DNA of 64,000 bases from Larus michahellis (lineage: Eukaryota; Chordata; Aves; Charadriiformes; Laridae). The stretch covers positions 83,870,215 to 83,934,214 of the forward strand of contig NC_133896.1 in the NCBI RefSeq assembly GCF_964199755.1, given 5' to 3'. The position numbers and the translations under genes were made by a program. The notes beneath the pieces were generated by a model that ran no database searches, was not told the origin of the DNA, and worked only from the letters and a program-made list of their open reading frames with translations. This document shows, piece after piece, positions 39,701 through 52,783 of the stretch (its first letter is position 1; every line of letters begins with the position of its first letter).

Positions 39701-42700
39701 GGACAGGCAGAGCAAAGAAAAGCAATTTTCTGGACAGGGACTTAATTTCATTCCTTGCAGCTGGACTGAAGCTAATCATACTCCAGCTCTGGACATAGGC
39801 AGCGATACTTATTCATCAAAAAAGGGCCAAAGAGTAACATTAACAGCAGCTCCAGTATAGCGGAGGTCTCAGAAAGTTCCTGTTGGGACATAAGTGAAGA
39901 GTTGTGAAGCTTCTGGTCAGAACCAGATATGGAAAGCAATGAAAGAAGTGTCCATGCACTGTGTATTTGGTGCATTCCCCACGAGCAAAGTCAATCTCGT
40001 AAGAATGGGCTGGATGCAGCACCTATGCTGATATCTCTCTATGCTGATACAGTTATGCGCGCTCACCTGTGCGAGCCTGTAAGGTGCCACGCTACACACA
40101 AAGAACACCTATGTAGTAGACTTGGGCATGGCATTGAAGTAAGAAGTATCTCCAAATACTCAAAAGCTCTTCACGGGTCTCGTCAGGGAATTTTGGAGAG
40201 AGCAACTCCTCACAGAGATGTCGGACCTGTCCCATTTCCAGCTCTGAAGAGCAACCCCAGCTGGGGAGTTTCAGATTCCTTACACAAGAGTTGTGGACTT
40301 CAGTCTCTTGCTCCCGTGAGTCTGGTGTAATACCTGTCAGCAAAAATACAGTCCATGTAGTAGGATGACCCTGTCTACAGTGCAGCAGAGAAACACATTT
40401 TCTGACCAATTAATAAAAAAACCCCAATATTTGCAGGTATTGCTTCCTGATGAACATTAATCTATTTTTAAAAGTCCCTGAAATAGCTATTTGTCCTTTA
40501 AGAAATTTGTATGTTTAATCTAAAAGGATGGATTATTATGACTAAAACATTTTGACTGGATTTCCTATAGGTCTATGTTCAAATATATGAATACAGTATC
40601 TGTTTCACATTTTCCTGACATCCTGTCTGGGTCATCTTTTTATTTTTGTGTCTCCCCCATGACACCCAGGAGTTCCATTATGTTTTCATGAAGAAAACAC
40701 AGAGATTTTGCTTTGGACTTAAATGAAGCAAAAAAAATGGGGTCCCTAAGTTTTTGTCCTACTCCTACTGCTTATTTTATTAATTAGGCAAAACAGCAAG
40801 GAACTGCTGCTTAGAAACGCACATCTGTGTTTTGTCAGGTAGAAGAAAAAAATCTGGATATCACTGTTTATGTCTTGTCATCACGGTAAGTGTTAAACAG
40901 CACAAGCAGTTCAAACGAGTAATGCAATTGAATGAGATTTCCCGTCAATTCAGCTGAGCACATTGTGTGTAAAGCCCAGATTTCCCCTCCACACCTCTAC
41001 AAAAGAATGTTCCTTCCCTTCTCAGACTTGGTCAAGAAAATTACTTCAGGAATAGAAATGAATTATATAAGGCTGTACCCTGGCCATCTGACAATCTTAC
41101 ATCTTCCCAGTAGGCACAGTACTAACTTTATCCCAGCGCAGCGCTCGGGCTAATATGAGTCATCTGATAACCTCCTCATTGTGCATTGACCTCAACCTTG
41201 GACCAAAATAAACATAAATTAAATTACAAAACCTATACTTGGTACTCTCACGTTCTCTTTAGTGTCTCTGAAGCTCTGAGAAGTGTGGCAGACTTGAAGG
41301 CTTTGCTTTCTTTCCATCCGGCTGTTGTGAAATGGGAGCCGAGTCTCAGAATATACTCTTGCCTTTGTCCTTTAAAGAGGCTGTGGGCCTGATCCTGTTT
41401 TCACTGGGTTCAGCACTTACGCTGCTCTGTTCATTTCAGGTGAATCACTTCTGAGTGATGGTGGTATAAGTGCGAGCAGGTATCCTCTGTGGTATGGGAA
41501 AAACATTGCATCTTTCTCTGAAGGGAGAGATATGTTGTTTCCAATATCTAATTTCTTGACTTCCGCTCTGATCACATTAATGGCTGGGAAAGATTTCTGT
41601 AGTTTTATAGCGTTTTTTTATCATTGTTTCTGCCTGCAAGACACTTGCAAGTTGGAGATCTCCAGGAGGAGAACAGGGCTTTTGGGGGAGGTCAGGGCAC
41701 AAATCTCTATCTGCCCCCACCTCTCTAGCTAGGGGCCCCTTAGCTGAATGCTGCATCCAGAAATGGCCAGCCGAGATGCCCTCTATGTGACGAGAGAGTG
41801 ATGGCACGTGGCCGCACATGGATATGGTTTTATTAGACCATTGGATTGAGGCAAGACAACCTCAGCTCTGGGGCACCCTCTGCCACTGACATGCTTTGCG
41901 TCCTTGGGTCCTGAGCTTGATGGGTCTTTTCCCCATCTATGAAAAGGGGACTATCGCTAAGGCTGGCCTGTTCCAAAGCTGTACGCTTTTTAGGGAAACA
42001 TCTGTTTTTTGGTAGTTCATCTGGAGAAAATAGCAATGGGGCTAACTTACAGATAGTGCTGAATATCCCTGCACCAAAAATAGGACTGCTCATCTTCTAA
42101 AGCCTTGATTTAAAGCCCACTGAGATGTTTTCTGTGAGTAAATTATAGAACAAATCTTCCTCGTACTCTGGAGCCATCCAGTCCTGATCTCTCTTGAAAT
42201 AAATATTTGAAACGTCACAGTGAAAAGCAGATGTGAAATCATGTTATTTTACAGACTGTCTCTGAACTGCTTGCTAAAGCAAGGTAAGCCTTCCACCCTT
42301 CGCTGTTCTTGCTGTGTGTTGGTTGTTTTCTCTCCAATGTCTGAAACCACTAAAGCAGGAAAGTAATCCATGAAAAGAGAATAGTGAATGCAACGTTTTT
42401 AACATTAATTTTCAGATACATTCTGCAAAAACTCTCTAAATGATTCAGAATCCTTCTATTCCATAAATTTACAAGGATGCATATTTCTATGATCAGTGAG
42501 TAATTCTGTAAGTAAGTACGGCCCTGCAACCAAACATGTACATGTAACCTGCACCCATACACCCAAAGATTTGTACAAATCCTACAGTCATTTGGCTTTA
42601 ATAACTACCCACATATCTCAACAGAGTAAAGTTGAATCCAACAGCAATTCTACAGGTGAGTCAAGAAGTTTGGGTGGAAGGCATTTCTGAAACATAGAAT

Positions 42701-43379
42701 AATTATTTCATGAAAGACCCTTCAAAATAGGGACTTGCAGACAGTTCGACAAAACTTTCAACACTAAATCTGACCTGACTTAATGTAACAGAGAGAGAAA
42801 AGATGGTTATATTCTGAGAAAGAGCCTACCCACTTAATTTGTTCCCAAACTACCCCAAAATGAAAGGATTCTTTCATCTGAGGCACTCAGGCTCAATGCA
42901 CCTTTTGTTTTACATGGAGCCTGAGGTATTCACCTGCTGTCACTTTACTGGCAAAGTGTTTTACCTCCTTTATAAGTTGATCAGAAGATCTTTGTACTCG
43001 GCAGAATGTTCCCTTTAATGCCAGTCATGTTGGCATGATTTGTGCATCTCAGTTTTGAAAAAAGGGACTAATGATTCAGAAGCGCATTCATTTTGAATAT
43101 CTAAAGTCAGGCGCCTTGAAGAGTGTGATCCTGACAAGTGGTAAGAGCCTGTTTTGAAAAAGCAGGCTTCCTTTTTTTTCAGCGTGTACCAAGAATACAC
43201 AAAGGCAGCAATTCCTTGTGGAAATGTACTAATGAGCTCATGTGTAAGTTCAACTGTCTCTGGAAGCAGCACTCTCTGTGTCTAGGGTAAGAATCTGAAC
43301 TTGAGACCGAGTGTAGTGCCTCTGTAATAAGCATAGAAGGAAAAAAGTAAGTCTCTACTTTTTGGTTTTTTTTACTTTT

Positions 43380-43406
43380 GTTGTTGTTGTTGTTATTGTT
43401 GTTGTT
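43380..43406. repeat. (GTT)n microsatellite
   Basis: Nine units with one interruption (ATT). Confidence 0.95.
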
Positions 43407-44696
43407 CCCCCTGTGGAGACATTGGTATGCTTCCTAAGATGTCAATTAGATGGTTTGGCAAGGTGTAATGCTTGGAAGTCCTCATGGAATTCCCTGGTGT
43501 GGTTCTGCTTTTGCACTTAATGGCGATCAACTGGGAACAGCAGAGAAAGAAACGCATTTCGTGATGATCCTTCCTTTTTCTTCCTCACACATTTATCTGA
43601 ATTGCAATATTGGCTTGTGCCTCTGATTTTGTGTGCAGTACACCCATTGCTCTGATTTTGGAGCACATAAATGCTGACCCTCAGAAGCATTTAGGTTTTC
43701 AGTAACCTTACCATGAATTTTACCTTTTATAATACCCTTGAAAAGAACAGCAGCTGTGGCTGGACTCTGCAGAAACCACCCTGCCAGGCTTTAAGTAACT
43801 ATCTAGTTTATATTTTTAATTTAAATTTGAGTCTGCTAAAAGGTCTTAGTCTATTCATTTTCACTTCTGATCTAGGATCAAATTCTACACCTGGGATATC
43901 AACCAGGGACTGAGCAGTCTTCCCTGCTGCTCTGTGGGTCTCTTGGACTTTAGTTACCCTCATGTTGACTCGCCGTAATCCTGATGGCCACAGTCAAATG
44001 TCTGCATGTTTACCCAGGGATAATAACACTCTGGGTTCAGAAGCTGAGTGATTCTTTACCAGACCCTCCTTCATTTGTCTTCCTATGAATGAAAAAATGG
44101 GGATCGGACATTCTTTCTTTCAGACCATTAAGATGGTAGCCCTTATTTGTTTATGAGGATTTGGAAATCACGTTTTAACCAGGGCTAACTGGGAATATTC
44201 TGTGAGAACAGTCTTCCGATGGAAAATGAGTGTTGTCAGGCATTGTGATTTAATGGGGAGAAAGCTTTTTATTTCCCCCTCTCTCCCCTGGGATGACTGG
44301 AGGGAGGCATCCTTGGTTGTCTGCTCAGAAGGTTCCAGCTTCAGCAGGAGCACTTCTCAAGTGGGGATGCACAGCAGCAACCTCCCTGTCTGTCCCACTC
44401 AGCAACACCTCTGGCAGCCAAGCACTGGGAAAGAGGAGAAGCAGAAAGACAAAGGACATTGTTGCTCAGCCTTATGGTTTCTATAAAGAGCTACTGTCAA
44501 ATTCTCTTTCTCCTTAGAAGCAGCCAGGGAAAATGGGGGAAGCAATAAATGCATAGGTAAGGCACCGAACCCCTTAATGGCATGCATCTAGTAAGTCAGA
44601 ATTTCCACCCTTGTGTTTCTGATGCGGGGAACGAAGAAAAAGTGGAAGACAGGCACATGGTGTTCCTTCAGGTTATCACTTGGTAGGGTGTAAGAG

Positions 44697-44716
44697 GTCA
44701 GGTGAATTCACCTGAC
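44697..44716. repeat. 20-bp perfect palindrome with two E-boxes
   Basis: GTCAGGTGAATTCACCTGAC is its own reverse complement. It contains CAGGTG and CACCTG, the ZEB/Snail-type E-box, in head-to-head arrangement. Confidence 0.95.
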
Positions 44717-46881
44717 ATGGGGCAGGAGCAGCCTGTGCGGTTTGATACTGCTTTGTTGCTACAGTGTTCTGCCTCTGCTAGATCCATCTGCAATTTTCCG
44801 CATAACTCAGAAATAAAAGAGCCGATGAGACATCTCCTCATAGCAGTATATAGCATGGCCGTGGATATCTCTGAATCTATCAGTATAAGCTGGATAGGCT
44901 TACATGTAATTGAAAGAATGCTGGAAGTAAATGCATTTAATGGGTTTTCAGTAGCACTGTTGTCCTTCTAATAATACAGGCAGAGGAATGAATCTCAGGC
45001 CAGTGTTGCCCGTAGAAGATGTCAAGGAGACTGGAGGAGGAGGATTCCTCTTTCAGAACATGTACTTGCATTACCTTACAGAAACATCTGCCAAGGATGC
45101 CCACTGGAGTGGAAAGCATTCTGATCCTTACAATGTTCGCTTGGGATGTGGGTACTCCTGCTTGGTAGAGAACACCGGCTGGCTACAGAAAAACAAATCT
45201 GTGCAAAAGCCCTCCTCGGGAGGCTTGGAAAACCTTTTTCTTGTTCAGCCTTCCTTGTACGCTTTTTGTGGAGCATACACCAAGCATTTCACTGGGCTAC
45301 TGTGGTCCCTACAGCCTGGGCATCAGGTGTTGCAAATACCTGAGCTTCTTTCTTTGCAGAATTATTGGTCACTTTGGGCTCACAAAAATAGATTGGATCC
45401 TTAAGGCTCCATTCCAATAGCTGGCTCTGATGACAGCTCAAAATGCCTTACAAAATGAAATACAGTTAATGCTATTTCTGTCCTGAGCTAATCTACGGGG
45501 TTTTTTATTATTCTTAAATATTAATAGCAACATCTCTATAAAAGATCCAAAGTCCAGAATTCCACAATTACCAATCATTTAGTCAAACCATTCATCACAC
45601 TAGGTGCTATTTATGCAAAAAAGGCTAAAGGAAAGCTTCTCAACTGGGTAAAAAACTGCAGGATAAGAATCACTATCATTACGTGAAATGGTTCCCTTGG
45701 GAAAAATCCTAGAGAATCTGCTCCTGAGAAACTACTGGAAATGAGAGGGGTTTTGTTTGTTTTTAAAAGCCTGAAATACTTCCTTTATTTTTAGTTCTCT
45801 GGCAATTAATCTGTCTGCTTTAGGGATGCTTAAGCTCTTCATATAATCAAGTGAGGTTGCTTATTTTGCATCCAACGTCAAGATGTCAACAATAGTTTTG
45901 ATTACACAGACCTGTCAGTTCAGTTATGTTTGCTTAATTGACAGTGTTGGTCTGATGAAGTCTTGTTTGCAAATACTTAGTTCTCAGGGTTTGGCTGGCC
46001 CATTGCACAGACAGGGTACAACAGAAAAGGTTTAGGAGATTATATTTTTGTAAAGAAAGCCTCCTTCCTAAAAATCGGGGGCTACTCAATCCGGAGTTCT
46101 AGAAAGGCTCACAGTATATGATGATGTATAAAAGCAGAAACTGAAATTTCTGTTTCTTCAGGGCTGTGAAGTTAAAACATGACAGTAGCTTAATCGTGCA
46201 AGTTCAAAACCTGTTTCCATGACAAATCTAAGGCTCCTCTTAACTTTTTAACAAATAATTTAGGGATTTTTCCCGCAGGGCCTAATTGACTCCAGCGAGA
46301 GCAAAATCAGAAAGAAATCCTGTTCTGAACTGCAGTGACGAGAGTTTGAAACCTTGCTGAAAAGCTAGGGGAGAGGCATTATGCATTTTTCATAGAAAGC
46401 AATAAAATATTAATTCCTTTTAGTGACTTAGATGAGCACTATAAAAAAAGTATCAGAACTGGGGCAAAAGAACTGCATTATTTAACCACAGCCTCTTCAT
46501 TACATGTTATTAAACAGATGTTCGGTATTTTGAAAGGAAAAAGACTTTTATAGTTCTGGTTATTAGAGTAAAAAATTAAAATCTGTTCAGTCTTGGGAGA
46601 GAGAACAGAGGCTGTGAGAAGGTGTTCTCCCTCTTTTCTTTCCCCTGTTGTCTAAAGAAGCAAGCATCAACATTATAATTAAGGAATTTTTTTTGACACC
46701 TTTATGGGCACATCCCCTGTGCCGGAACGGCAAGACCGCTCGTCAGAAAAACCCTCAGCGGAGTTAGAGCCTAGCTCCATGAACGCTGATGTGCTGGGCT
46801 CCTTCCGAGCAATCCCAAAGAGGTTAGCGGGATTCCACCAGCCTGCTCCCGTGCCTGTCCCTGCAACAGTACCTAAGTTAC

Positions 46882-46913
46882 TATATAAGGCTTCCCACGA
46901 GTACAAGATGGCG
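46882..46913 (+). promoter_or_regulatory. Promoter-like TATA plus YY1 module
   Basis: TATATAAGG (46,882-46,890) is followed after 14 bases by AAGATGGCG (46,905-46,913), a close match to the YY1 motif, placed where a start site would be. The surrounding 46,700-47,040 is richer in CG dinucleotides than its flanks. No open frame of note follows. It may be the promoter of a non-coding RNA or an unrecognised LTR. Confidence 0.3.
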
Positions 46914-47814
46914 TAGTATTTGTTAGTTACAATCATAATCCATTGGGTGTTGACATCTTCACAGCAAGCCGTGACCCGGCAAGGATATACAAGGTTAACT
47001 GTATGTATATCTCATTAAACTCCGAAGGGTGATTCGGGAAGGTCCCTGTCTTATTTTGCAGGCAGCTTTTGCCTGTTCAGTGTTGGGTTTTGTTTTAAAA
47101 AAAGAGTGGTGCTGCTGTTATTCCTCCTCACAAGAGCTGAAGCTTGGTTTGGCAGCCATTAGGAAACTGTTGGATATAAGTGGATAAGACAGCTCTAATA
47201 GGAGAGATGTCATGGAAAGAGTGTGATTCATTGCTTTGAGCTGTGCACAGAGCTCAAGCACTTGGTTTAATTTGGTGTTAGGTGCCAAACTACATATCTA
47301 TAGTTTGACACCAGGACTGGGAGAGATCGCTTTTTCTCCTTTGCTCTTGCTGATCCTGAAACTCTTCCTCCCCTTTTGAGGCGCCTTTCCTGAATGTCTC
47401 AGGCTGATCACATTCCAGTTAGACAGATATCAGTGCTGTACACGTGCTCTGCAGGAAGCAGCTGGAGCTTGGAAAATGCACCCTTTCCTTAGAACTCCTT
47501 ACCTACTCTCGAAGAAGTTTTATAACGAAGTTACCTCAGACCTGCTTCCCAGATTAACACACAAGACTTTGAAACGCATCTAATGCTTAAAGTGATTCTG
47601 CCAAGCTCCAAATCTTAAAAAATCCTAAAACTGGAGGACCCATATCAGAAAGATCTGCAGTGTATCTCTCTATTTCCGTTGCTGTTTAACACATTTTTCA
47701 GGATTCATTAAGTTGCAGCACAGTGCTGGTATATATAGTGAGGAAAACGTAGCATTGTTTCCTATATAATGTACATTTAAGCACGAGGGAACACTATTTT
47801 GCTGATAAAAGAAG

Positions 47815-48490
47815 GCAAGCAACATCCACTGCTTTCTCTTCCTCCAGTGAACCAGTCTTTTCATCATAAAAGGGAATAAAGTCGGTCACCCATGATTTGC
47901 CTTTGATAAATTCATTCTGGCTTCTCCCAGTCACCTTCTCATCCTTCATCCGGCTGGAAAAGGCTTCAAGCAGGATTTGCTCTATAACCTTCCCAGGGAT
48001 GGCAGTGAGGCTGACTGGCCTGCAGCTACCTGAATCCCTTTTCTTGAAAATGGGGTTTGTATTTGCCTTTCAGACAGCAGGAACCTCTCCCTGGTCACCA
48101 TGACCTTTGAAGATGACAGAAACTGGTCTTTGAATGGCACTGGCAGCCTCCATCAGCACCATAAAAAGCATCCTGGCTGACCCCATAGACCTGTGTATGT
48201 CCAGTTGGCTTAAGTGCTCCCTAACTCCACCTTCCTCTGTTGTGGCTAATGCTTCACTCCCACAGATTCTGCTATTATGTTCAGCGTCCTCAGAGGCCTG
48301 AGGTCAAACTTTGCTGGTAACAACTAATGCAAAGAAAAAGCAATGAATACCCCAGTTTTTTTCTTGACCTTTGTCCCTACAACCCCTGCCTCACTGAGCA
48401 ATGGGATCATTTATCTACTAGCCTTCTTTTTGCTGCCTGTTTACTTACTGAGCCCATTCCCTTTGCTCCGAAGTCTGATTCAGATTGAAA
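47815..48490 (-). mobile_element. CR1 LINE fragment, RT N-terminal region, minus strand
   Basis: Minus-strand CR1 covering the RT N-terminal half. CAACATCCACTGCTTTC (47,820) is the reverse complement of the [18 protein letters not shown] region. Matching blocks around 47,900-48,030 and 48,160-48,300 follow in element order. No open frame is kept. Confidence 0.88.
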
Positions 48491-50399
48491 GCTTGTGGTT
48501 CTCCAGTGGTTTCCAGAAAGCCCAGGAGTGAATGGAGATTATTTTGCATGGGTCATTCCCACCAGACCTTTCATTCTCACCTTATCAGCGGCCCTTATGG
48601 TTTTCATTCAGCTTCTCTGCAATGGCCCACTGATTTTCAGCAATTTTAATCCAGGGGAAGAGACAGCTCATGTTACAAGGCTGATGTTTACATCTGTTTC
48701 TTATTGCTTCATATTCAAAGATCATCTTATTGTTCCAGTGGTCAAGAGGAGGGGAAGTTATTTCTATTCTTTATAGCAATTAAGATTGGGGGACTGTGTG
48801 AATGGAATTAGTCTGTGTACTGGTTTTTATACATCAGGTTCCTCTGTTGGGTTTTAATTGGGTTTAGTACCTATTTGGTCTATAGTCAAAAATATATGAA
48901 AAAAGCCCTAAAATATTGCCACTGAGCACCATGATCATATTACTGTTATCTTAGAAGAGTCTGGTAAAGCCCTGTCTGCTCCAGCTAGAGGGTTTCTTGT
49001 CGATCTTAAGACTGTACAAATAGCATTTTTTCGTGTTGGTTGTCTACCTCGGGGCTAATTTGCTTGTTTGGTTTTATTTGGAAAGCTTCTGCTAAAACAA
49101 ACAAAGGGAAGAAAAAACTATTTGGCTGCCTCTGAAACAAAGTTGTTGGAAAATGTTTTGCTTTGCCTGTCAAAAATTATTACACTCATTTTGCTGCAAA
49201 GCTCTACTACTTTTTGAGCAGAGATGGAAAATTTGGCAGGGAGGTTGTTCTGATGTCATCATGTGCTTTTTGCCATCCTTGAGGAAATTTGCTCAAATAT
49301 ATTCCTTAAGATGGATTTCCTTAGGGACTTGTCAGAGATTTACTACCAAAATCCCTGAGGATTTCCTTCCACTGAGAAGAACAGATGTTTCCACGTCAGT
49401 GGGAGGAGTACTGGCTAACCAAGACCTTGCTGCTCCTGTCTGTGTGGGATGGATGGGGTACCAGGTGGCAGACCTGAGAGATGTTTCTCCAGTGCTCTCC
49501 GTGCCCACAGGCAGGATACTGGGGAAGTGGGAAGGTGCATGTGTCAGGTGTGGAAGTGCACGGAGTGGGAGGAAGGGAGAGGCAGCCTGAGACGAGAGAA
49601 GGAACGCAGGGCCAGATGATCTCTAGGACTCTCATCATTTCCATTCCAGGGGCGAACAGAAATCCCTGTGAAGGGCAGTTAGAAGTTATGGAAAGGCCAA
49701 ATTCTTTCCCTCCCCTTGGCGGGTGGGATTGGGATGGACAGGGAGAGCAAGTAGAAAGAGCTGTGTGGCTCCAGGGAGCGCCTTTCTCCTTTCCCTCTTC
49801 CGTGCAACTGGTCAGTCTACTGCCTATGCTCACCCTAGCAATGCCTAGTGAGAAAAATGGAAAGATGACCTTTACAGAGACCCTCCACTCAAAGACAGGG
49901 TAGTGAAGATGCCTCACAGGTCAGGGCAGATGTGGGGCTGAGACACACAGTACTTACATGTACAGAGGGATGATCTGTCAGTAGGATGAGGACAGACAGA
50001 CATGCTGTTTGGGGGACAAATGACTCATATGGAATCACGATGTGGGGGAGATCTTTGTTCAGATGGGATATTCCTTATAGCACTGTGCATGTGTGTGCTG
50101 GGGGGAAATGGGACGGGGGCTTACCGTGGGGATAGTGAGTTCCCTTCACACCAGAGTTATAAAAATATCATTAAAATCTTTCTTTATCATTCTCTCTCAA
50201 TAGTAACACTCTGTGGTGGCATAAAATAAAGGATGTGACATTGCAATACAGGCAACATCTAACGTGTTATAACGAGTAACTATTTAAATGTAACAACTTT
50301 CTAGGTTTTTTTGGGGGGATTGTTTCTGGTTTGAGGTTTTTTTAGATAATGTTCAAACACGCTGCATGTGCATGTGTCTATAGAGATGCACTCAGTGGA
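48491..50399. other. Intergenic DNA, no gene seen
   Basis: Unique sequence, GC-richer in 49,400-49,800. Frames of 140-173 codons there overlap on both strands and have no motif. Confidence 0.5.
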
Positions 50400-51563
50400 A
50401 GTTCAGCTGGCTGACCCAAGCTCTTAGAGATGGACGCTAAGGGATGCTGTAAGTGGCCACCACCTCCAGCAGCTCCAGGACCCAGCGATTCCTCCTGCCC
50501 GGATGCTGGAGCACAGCCCCACGTGCCCAGAGGACCCAGGAGGTCTCTGTCCTGGGCCATGGACGTGGCTGCTGCCTTTTCCATTTGCAGGTTGAACCAG
50601 TAGCGAGGCTGAATGCGCGCCCCAGAGACACATGCCCTGACATGGCTGGCTGCACCGACTGCCACAGACAAGGCACTACTTTCCTTTCGCAGCACCCGCA
50701 GGTAACACTCACCCAAAACACAGCTGTAGGCAGGTGAGTTCCCTTCCACCTCTCCAGCTGCTCAGGACTGAAGGTCACTAGTGAAGACACATACACAACA
50801 CCCTCCACGTTCAGAAGGGCACACACACGCACACACTCATGGATTCCCTGATTACCAGCACGGCCCTGCTGTTCATCCGACGCCCCTGCCCAGATCCCAG
50901 CCCCTCTTACCTGACACACAGGTCCCCTAATCACCAGCGGGTCCAGCTCAGTGCTCGCTAGCAAGCAGACACACTCACACACTCATCTCACAGGCACCCC
51001 ACACTTATGGGACTCCCTCCCAACACCAGCACAGACCCTCTGCCCACCTGATACCCCTGCCCCGACACCAGGACCTCCTACTCGCCGGCTTGGAGCTTGC
51101 TAGGGAATTGCAGAGGCACAGCCCACGCACCCCAGGCTGGGGGAGGACTCAAGCACTCTCCCCCCAGCACCCGGCAGACGGGCTGTGACCCACGGTCCCG
51201 CTCCAGCCGTCGGCGCTGAGCCCCTCACTCGCCCCGGCCCCCCCAGCAGCTGTGCCCAGGGCACATGGACACCGGTCCCAACCCCAGGGCTGGGCTGAGT
51301 CCCCTCGCCTGCCCCAGCGCCTGGCATCACCGCCCGGCGTCCTGCACCCCCCTCTGACCACATCCACTCGCAGGGTGCCCCTGGTTGCTGGCCCCTCGTC
51401 CTTACAGCACTGACACACACGGGGCAGGGAGTGAGATGGCGGGGAGAGAGAGTGAAGGAAGGGTTCAGTGAGAAGCCAGGACAGACTGCGGTGATCAAGG
51501 GCACGGCTGGGTCTGACAAGTTCTTACGCACCATCAGCAACTGCTCACACATGATCCACACCT
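50400..51563. repeat. GC-rich block with partial tandem duplication
   Basis: This C-rich block is sharply different from the flanking A/T-rich DNA. Copies at about 50,820-50,970 and 50,990-51,115 align through CACACACTCAT, a TGGATTCCCT/TGGGACTCCCT block, ACCAGCAC, CCCCTGCCC and GCT(C/T)GCTAG. The offset is 168 bp and the second copy lacks about 25 bp. It ends exactly where the LTR begins. Long frames here arise from low stop density in GC-rich DNA. Confidence 0.6.
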
Positions 51564-52783
51564 TGTTATGACCCCTCCTCTCTGGTCACACCCCTTCCCC
51601 TAAACTTTCCTCGACAAGTTTTACACAGTCCCACAGGCCCCTCTGGAACATCCCAAATTCTCCTGTTCTGCTTGCTTCCTTGTTCTTATCACTTACAAAG
51701 CCCAAGCTGCCCCTCTCCAAGGAGTTTCTTAATGGCCCATTAATTAGTGGATGAAGACTTCTGGCCTTTGCCATTGCCTCCATTACCCCTTATTGTGGAA
51801 TAATTACTAAATTGGCCAAGAGTACAAAAATACAGCATTGTTCACACATTAAGGAAAGTCATAAAATCAAGAGGCTTCTGAGATAGAATACAGCCACAGC
51901 TGGCATGCGAAGAATGCAACATCTGTGATTCCCTGTACAAGGTTGTTTGCGAAACTACCTACACAAGGGGTGGAACGGAATGCGCTTGTTCCGTGGCCTT
52001 CCCTTGTGACGAATAGCAGATATGGGGACGAGATGGTACTACGGAACTGATAAGCGGCCTACTTGCTTACTATGAAACAGATAAGCGCCCTACTCGCTAC
52101 CCGAGCCAACATTTCATCAAATGTTGATGAAATGCTGTCCTTTGTGCGAACTTTGCTCATTACAATGTACCAAAACACACCTCCATCCCAGAGGCTCCCC
52201 CCCGCAAGGTGCGACCACTCCTCCTTTAGTACACCAATCATAATAAAAGTATTTATGACTAAAGTCACTCAAACTCCACTGTGAAGATAAAAAAATAGTA
52301 TAAAAATAGCCAGAGAGAGGGGGGATACCCAGGGAAGATACCGTCGCGAACAAATTGAGGAAAACTCCCATCACTGACTTCCAGAACCAGTCAACGGGCT
52401 GAGCCTTTCTTCCCCCACCCCCACAATAGGGAGGCCGTTGGGTAAGACTTAGATGATACCGAGTGTTTCCTCAGGGAACTTAGAAATTTCTCTAGAGAAT
52501 CTCTCTCCTACATTTATAGCCAGGCTGCGTTGTTTATAACTTTGTCACGCGTTTTGTATACTTAACAATATCTTTATTTGCACGTGCTTTGCAGACAGTG
52601 TATTTATCACCGGCAATCCTAAGAACCTGTATATCTGTTGTTTAAATAAACTGCACTGTTTAAGTAGCTAGTCGTTTCGCTTTCTCACTGAACGCGACCA
52701 AAGACTCGAGAGTGGCCGTGCTAGTTCAGGAGCACGACTAGACTGAAGGTGCAGTCCACTATTAGTGTATCCAAATCGTAACA
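51564..52783 (+). mobile_element. Probable solo LTR of an avian endogenous retrovirus
   Basis: The termini TGTTATGA and TCGTAACA are near-perfect inverted repeats, as in avian ERVL-like LTRs. Inside, in order, are a U3 direct repeat (52,045-52,070 and 52,076-52,100), an 11-bp-arm hairpin (52,110-52,134), a TATA-like TATAAAAAT (52,299-52,307) and an AATAAA signal (52,645-52,650) about 130 bp before the end. No primer-binding site follows and no polypurine tract precedes, and no gag, pol or env frame is nearby, so it is most likely solo. The flanking pentamers (CACCT and GTTTA) do not match. The 5' boundary is the less certain one. Confidence 0.65.

Larger units (their letters stand above)
39701..47814. 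other. Long intergenic stretch, no gene seen
   Basis: Eight kilobases of unique DNA. Features inside are a (GTT)n run, a 20-bp palindrome at 44,697-44,716 and a promoter-like module at 46,882-46,913. Open frames up to 138 codons (for example 44,988-45,404) show no motif and overlap others. Confidence 0.5.

Noticed and set aside
49153..49917. Frames of 140-173 codons on both strands
   Set aside because: They overlap antisense to each other in a GC-richer patch and carry no recognisable domain.
50378..51561. Minus-strand frames of 123-181 codons in the GC-rich block
   Set aside because: They overlap in several frames within partly duplicated C-rich DNA; low stop density explains them.
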